From NCBI GenBank assembly GCA_027623095.1, contig JAQBVM010000020.1, forward strand, positions 1 through 39,615: 39,615 nucleotides of DNA, in the 5' to 3' direction. This stretch comes from Verrucomicrobiota bacterium (GTDB lineage Bacteria > Verrucomicrobiota > Verrucomicrobiia > Limisphaerales > SIBE01). Below the pieces are notes generated by a model that saw only the letters and a program-made list of their open reading frames with translations, made no database searches and was not told where the DNA came from. The number at the start of each line of letters is the position of its first letter. The first letter of the stretch is position 1. Of this stretch, positions 38,706 to 39,615 are shown piece by piece. A program made the translations under genes and the position numbers.

Positions 38706-39615
38706 CTACTGCTGTCGCAATCGATAGAACTTGCTGCTTTTCAAAATCGGCAACTTGAGGAAGTTGTCGTCCCCTTCGGCAAGCGGGGTCATGATGACCG
38801 AAGTCCATATCCGAAAATCGTCCGATTCTTCGATTACGATCCCTGGAATCGTTTTGGGCCACGCCAAAACGAGATTCAATCCGGAAGTCGCAACCTGAAC
38901 AGGTATCTTTGGCACTTCATGTGGTTTTGACAGGTCGGTAATAGTCAGAACCACATCTCCGGATGTTCCAAAGCGTCCGTCAACAGCCATTTGATACGCG
39001 ACACCGGCAATTGCGTCAAACGTGACGCGACTCGTCAATCCCGGGGCGTCGGGGTCACCATCATTCGACGCTATAGTTGTCAAACTTTCGAGAGACAGCC
39101 CTTCGTATACGGCTAGGAGTGTATCGAAGCTGCTTCCCGCCGTACTCATCGTGACGTTGCCCGAGGAGGAGGCTGTCCAAGACCACCATACGGATTTGGA
39201 CGATGCCTTATTCGCATGATTGGGTTCACCGGGTTCTGTCGTGGCATTCACATTGGAACCGCTCACTGAAATCTGAGGGCTGCTAATCAAAAGTCTGTTG
39301 GCAAAATCATCATTCGAAGGACGCACATCCGAATCCTCGACGGTCAGGGTCGCCACCTTGCTCAAATCGGAACCGGCGCTATTGCTAACCACGACCGAAT
39401 AGCTTCCGGAATCGGCAACCGAAACGGAATTAATCTCCAGCACGCGGTTTGTTTGGTTGCGAATATCGGTTCCGTTGAATTTCCACTGAATCTGAATCGG
39501 TTCGGTGCCCGAAACAGCGATGACAAAAGCGACCGTCGAACCAATTGGGGCGCATCTCCGAATCAGGACACACCTGAACCGCTCCTTCTTCTTCGGATTG
39601 AGGAGAGGAACGCGG
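38706..39615 (-). CDS. Ig-like-domain secreted protein, C-terminal part (5' end outside window)
   Basis: The minus-strand frame is open to the window edge, so the track start at 39443 is artificial. Upstream of it the frame reads GSTVAFVIAVSGTEPIQIQW followed by the track's VADSGSYSVVVSNSAG: one bacterial Ig-like domain of the type found in large adhesin-like proteins of this phylum. Then comes a lectin/PPC-like module (NDDFANRLLIS, VWWSWTASSSGNVTMSTAGS, DTLLAVYEG) and a C-terminal region LVLAWPKTIPGIVIEESDDF, a sorting-type end common in Verrucomicrobia. Codons upstream of about 39540 (RRCAPIG and before) are basic and unlike Ig sequence, so a frameshift there is possible. Presumably extracellular. 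Confidence 0.75.
   Translation of the reverse strand, partial: RVPLLNPKKKERFRCVLIRRCAPIGSTVAFVIAVSGTEPIQIQWKFNGTDIRNQTNRVLEINSVSVADSGSYSVVVSNSAGSDLSKVATLTVEDSDVRPSNDDFANRLLISSPQISVSGSNVNATTEPGEPNHANKASSKSVWWSWTASSSGNVTMSTAGSSFDTLLAVYEGLSLESLTTIASNDGDPDAPGLTSRVTFDAIAGVAYQMAVDGRFGTSGDVVLTITDLSKPHEVPKIPVQVATSGLNLVLAWPKTIPGIVIEESDDFRIWTSVIMTPLAEGDDNFLKLPILKSSKFYRLRQQ

Noticed and set aside
1-39615. CRISPR arrays, known defence systems, prophage structural genes, secondary-metabolite clusters
   Set aside because: I saw no regularly spaced repeat-spacer array, no Cas or restriction proteins, no capsid/tail genes and no NRPS/PKS/RiPP signatures in any frame.

Overview
The window looks like chromosomal DNA of a Verrucomicrobiota bacterium, probably of the subdivision 3 (Limisphaerales/Pedosphaerales) kind. 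This is inferred from the mix of genes: a DUF6600-type lipoprotein, a fused KorA with a short KorB, a TonB receptor/YfiR/hybrid kinase operon, a Tat-exported Gfo/Idh/MocA oxidoreductase, short AraC proteins, REP-associated transposase debris and Ig-like surface proteins. No 16S or universal marker is present, so placement is tentative.

Layout. 1-4.4 kb: tail of a formylglycine-generating-enzyme-like protein, a hypothetical membrane-anchored protein on the minus strand, and an MBOAT acyltransferase/AlgX-like pair that should O-acetylate an exported polysaccharide. 4.4-6.5 kb: a mosaic of gene fragments holding two pieces of REP-associated transposase (RAYT), REP-like dyads, a 192-bp direct repeat, fragments of small families, and a short AraC-type gene whose leader is the 192-bp repeat. 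6.5-10.25 kb: a co-directional cluster of three lipoproteins, a 59-aa ORF missed by the ORF track, and a multi-pass membrane protein, none of known function. 10.4-11.7 kb: secreted Gfo/Idh/MocA oxidoreductase (minus). 11.8-12.0 kb: orphan tail of a GGDEF domain. 12.2-16.9 kb: TonB-dependent receptor, YfiR-like protein and hybrid histidine kinase, an operon-like sensing unit. 16.9-17.35 kb: two more gene tails (glycosidase-like, RecN-like). 17.6 kb: SEC-C protein.

18.2-21.9 kb is a decayed integrative island. tRNA-Ser(GGA) lies at one edge beside a truncated tyrosine integrase. A 41-bp exact copy of tRNA nucleotides 2-42 marks the other edge. Inside are RAYT and IS91 transposase fragments and remains of three toxin-antitoxin modules: AbrB with a truncated PIN toxin, an orphan Phd antitoxin, and a DUF433/DUF5615 pair with one single-base frameshift in each gene.

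22.3-39.6 kb is mostly intact core metabolism: DUF6600 lipoprotein, a small coiled-coil protein, a TPR protein, a HAD phosphatase whose stop codon lies in a 111-bp MITE-like element, korA-korB-fmdB, cupin, miaE, tal, ilvD, an NsrR-like Rrf2 regulator overlapping a CxxCH cytochrome-like gene, glcE-glcF, and the C-terminal part of an Ig-domain protein running off the end.

I do not see a complete, clearly new defence or biosynthetic system. The best leads are the 192-bp AraC leader repeat with nearby RAYT/REP debris, the tRNA anticodon-region att site, the lipoprotein/membrane cluster at 6.5-10.25 kb, the NsrR-like/cytochrome pair, and two strong inverted repeats (26.29 kb and 32.35 kb).
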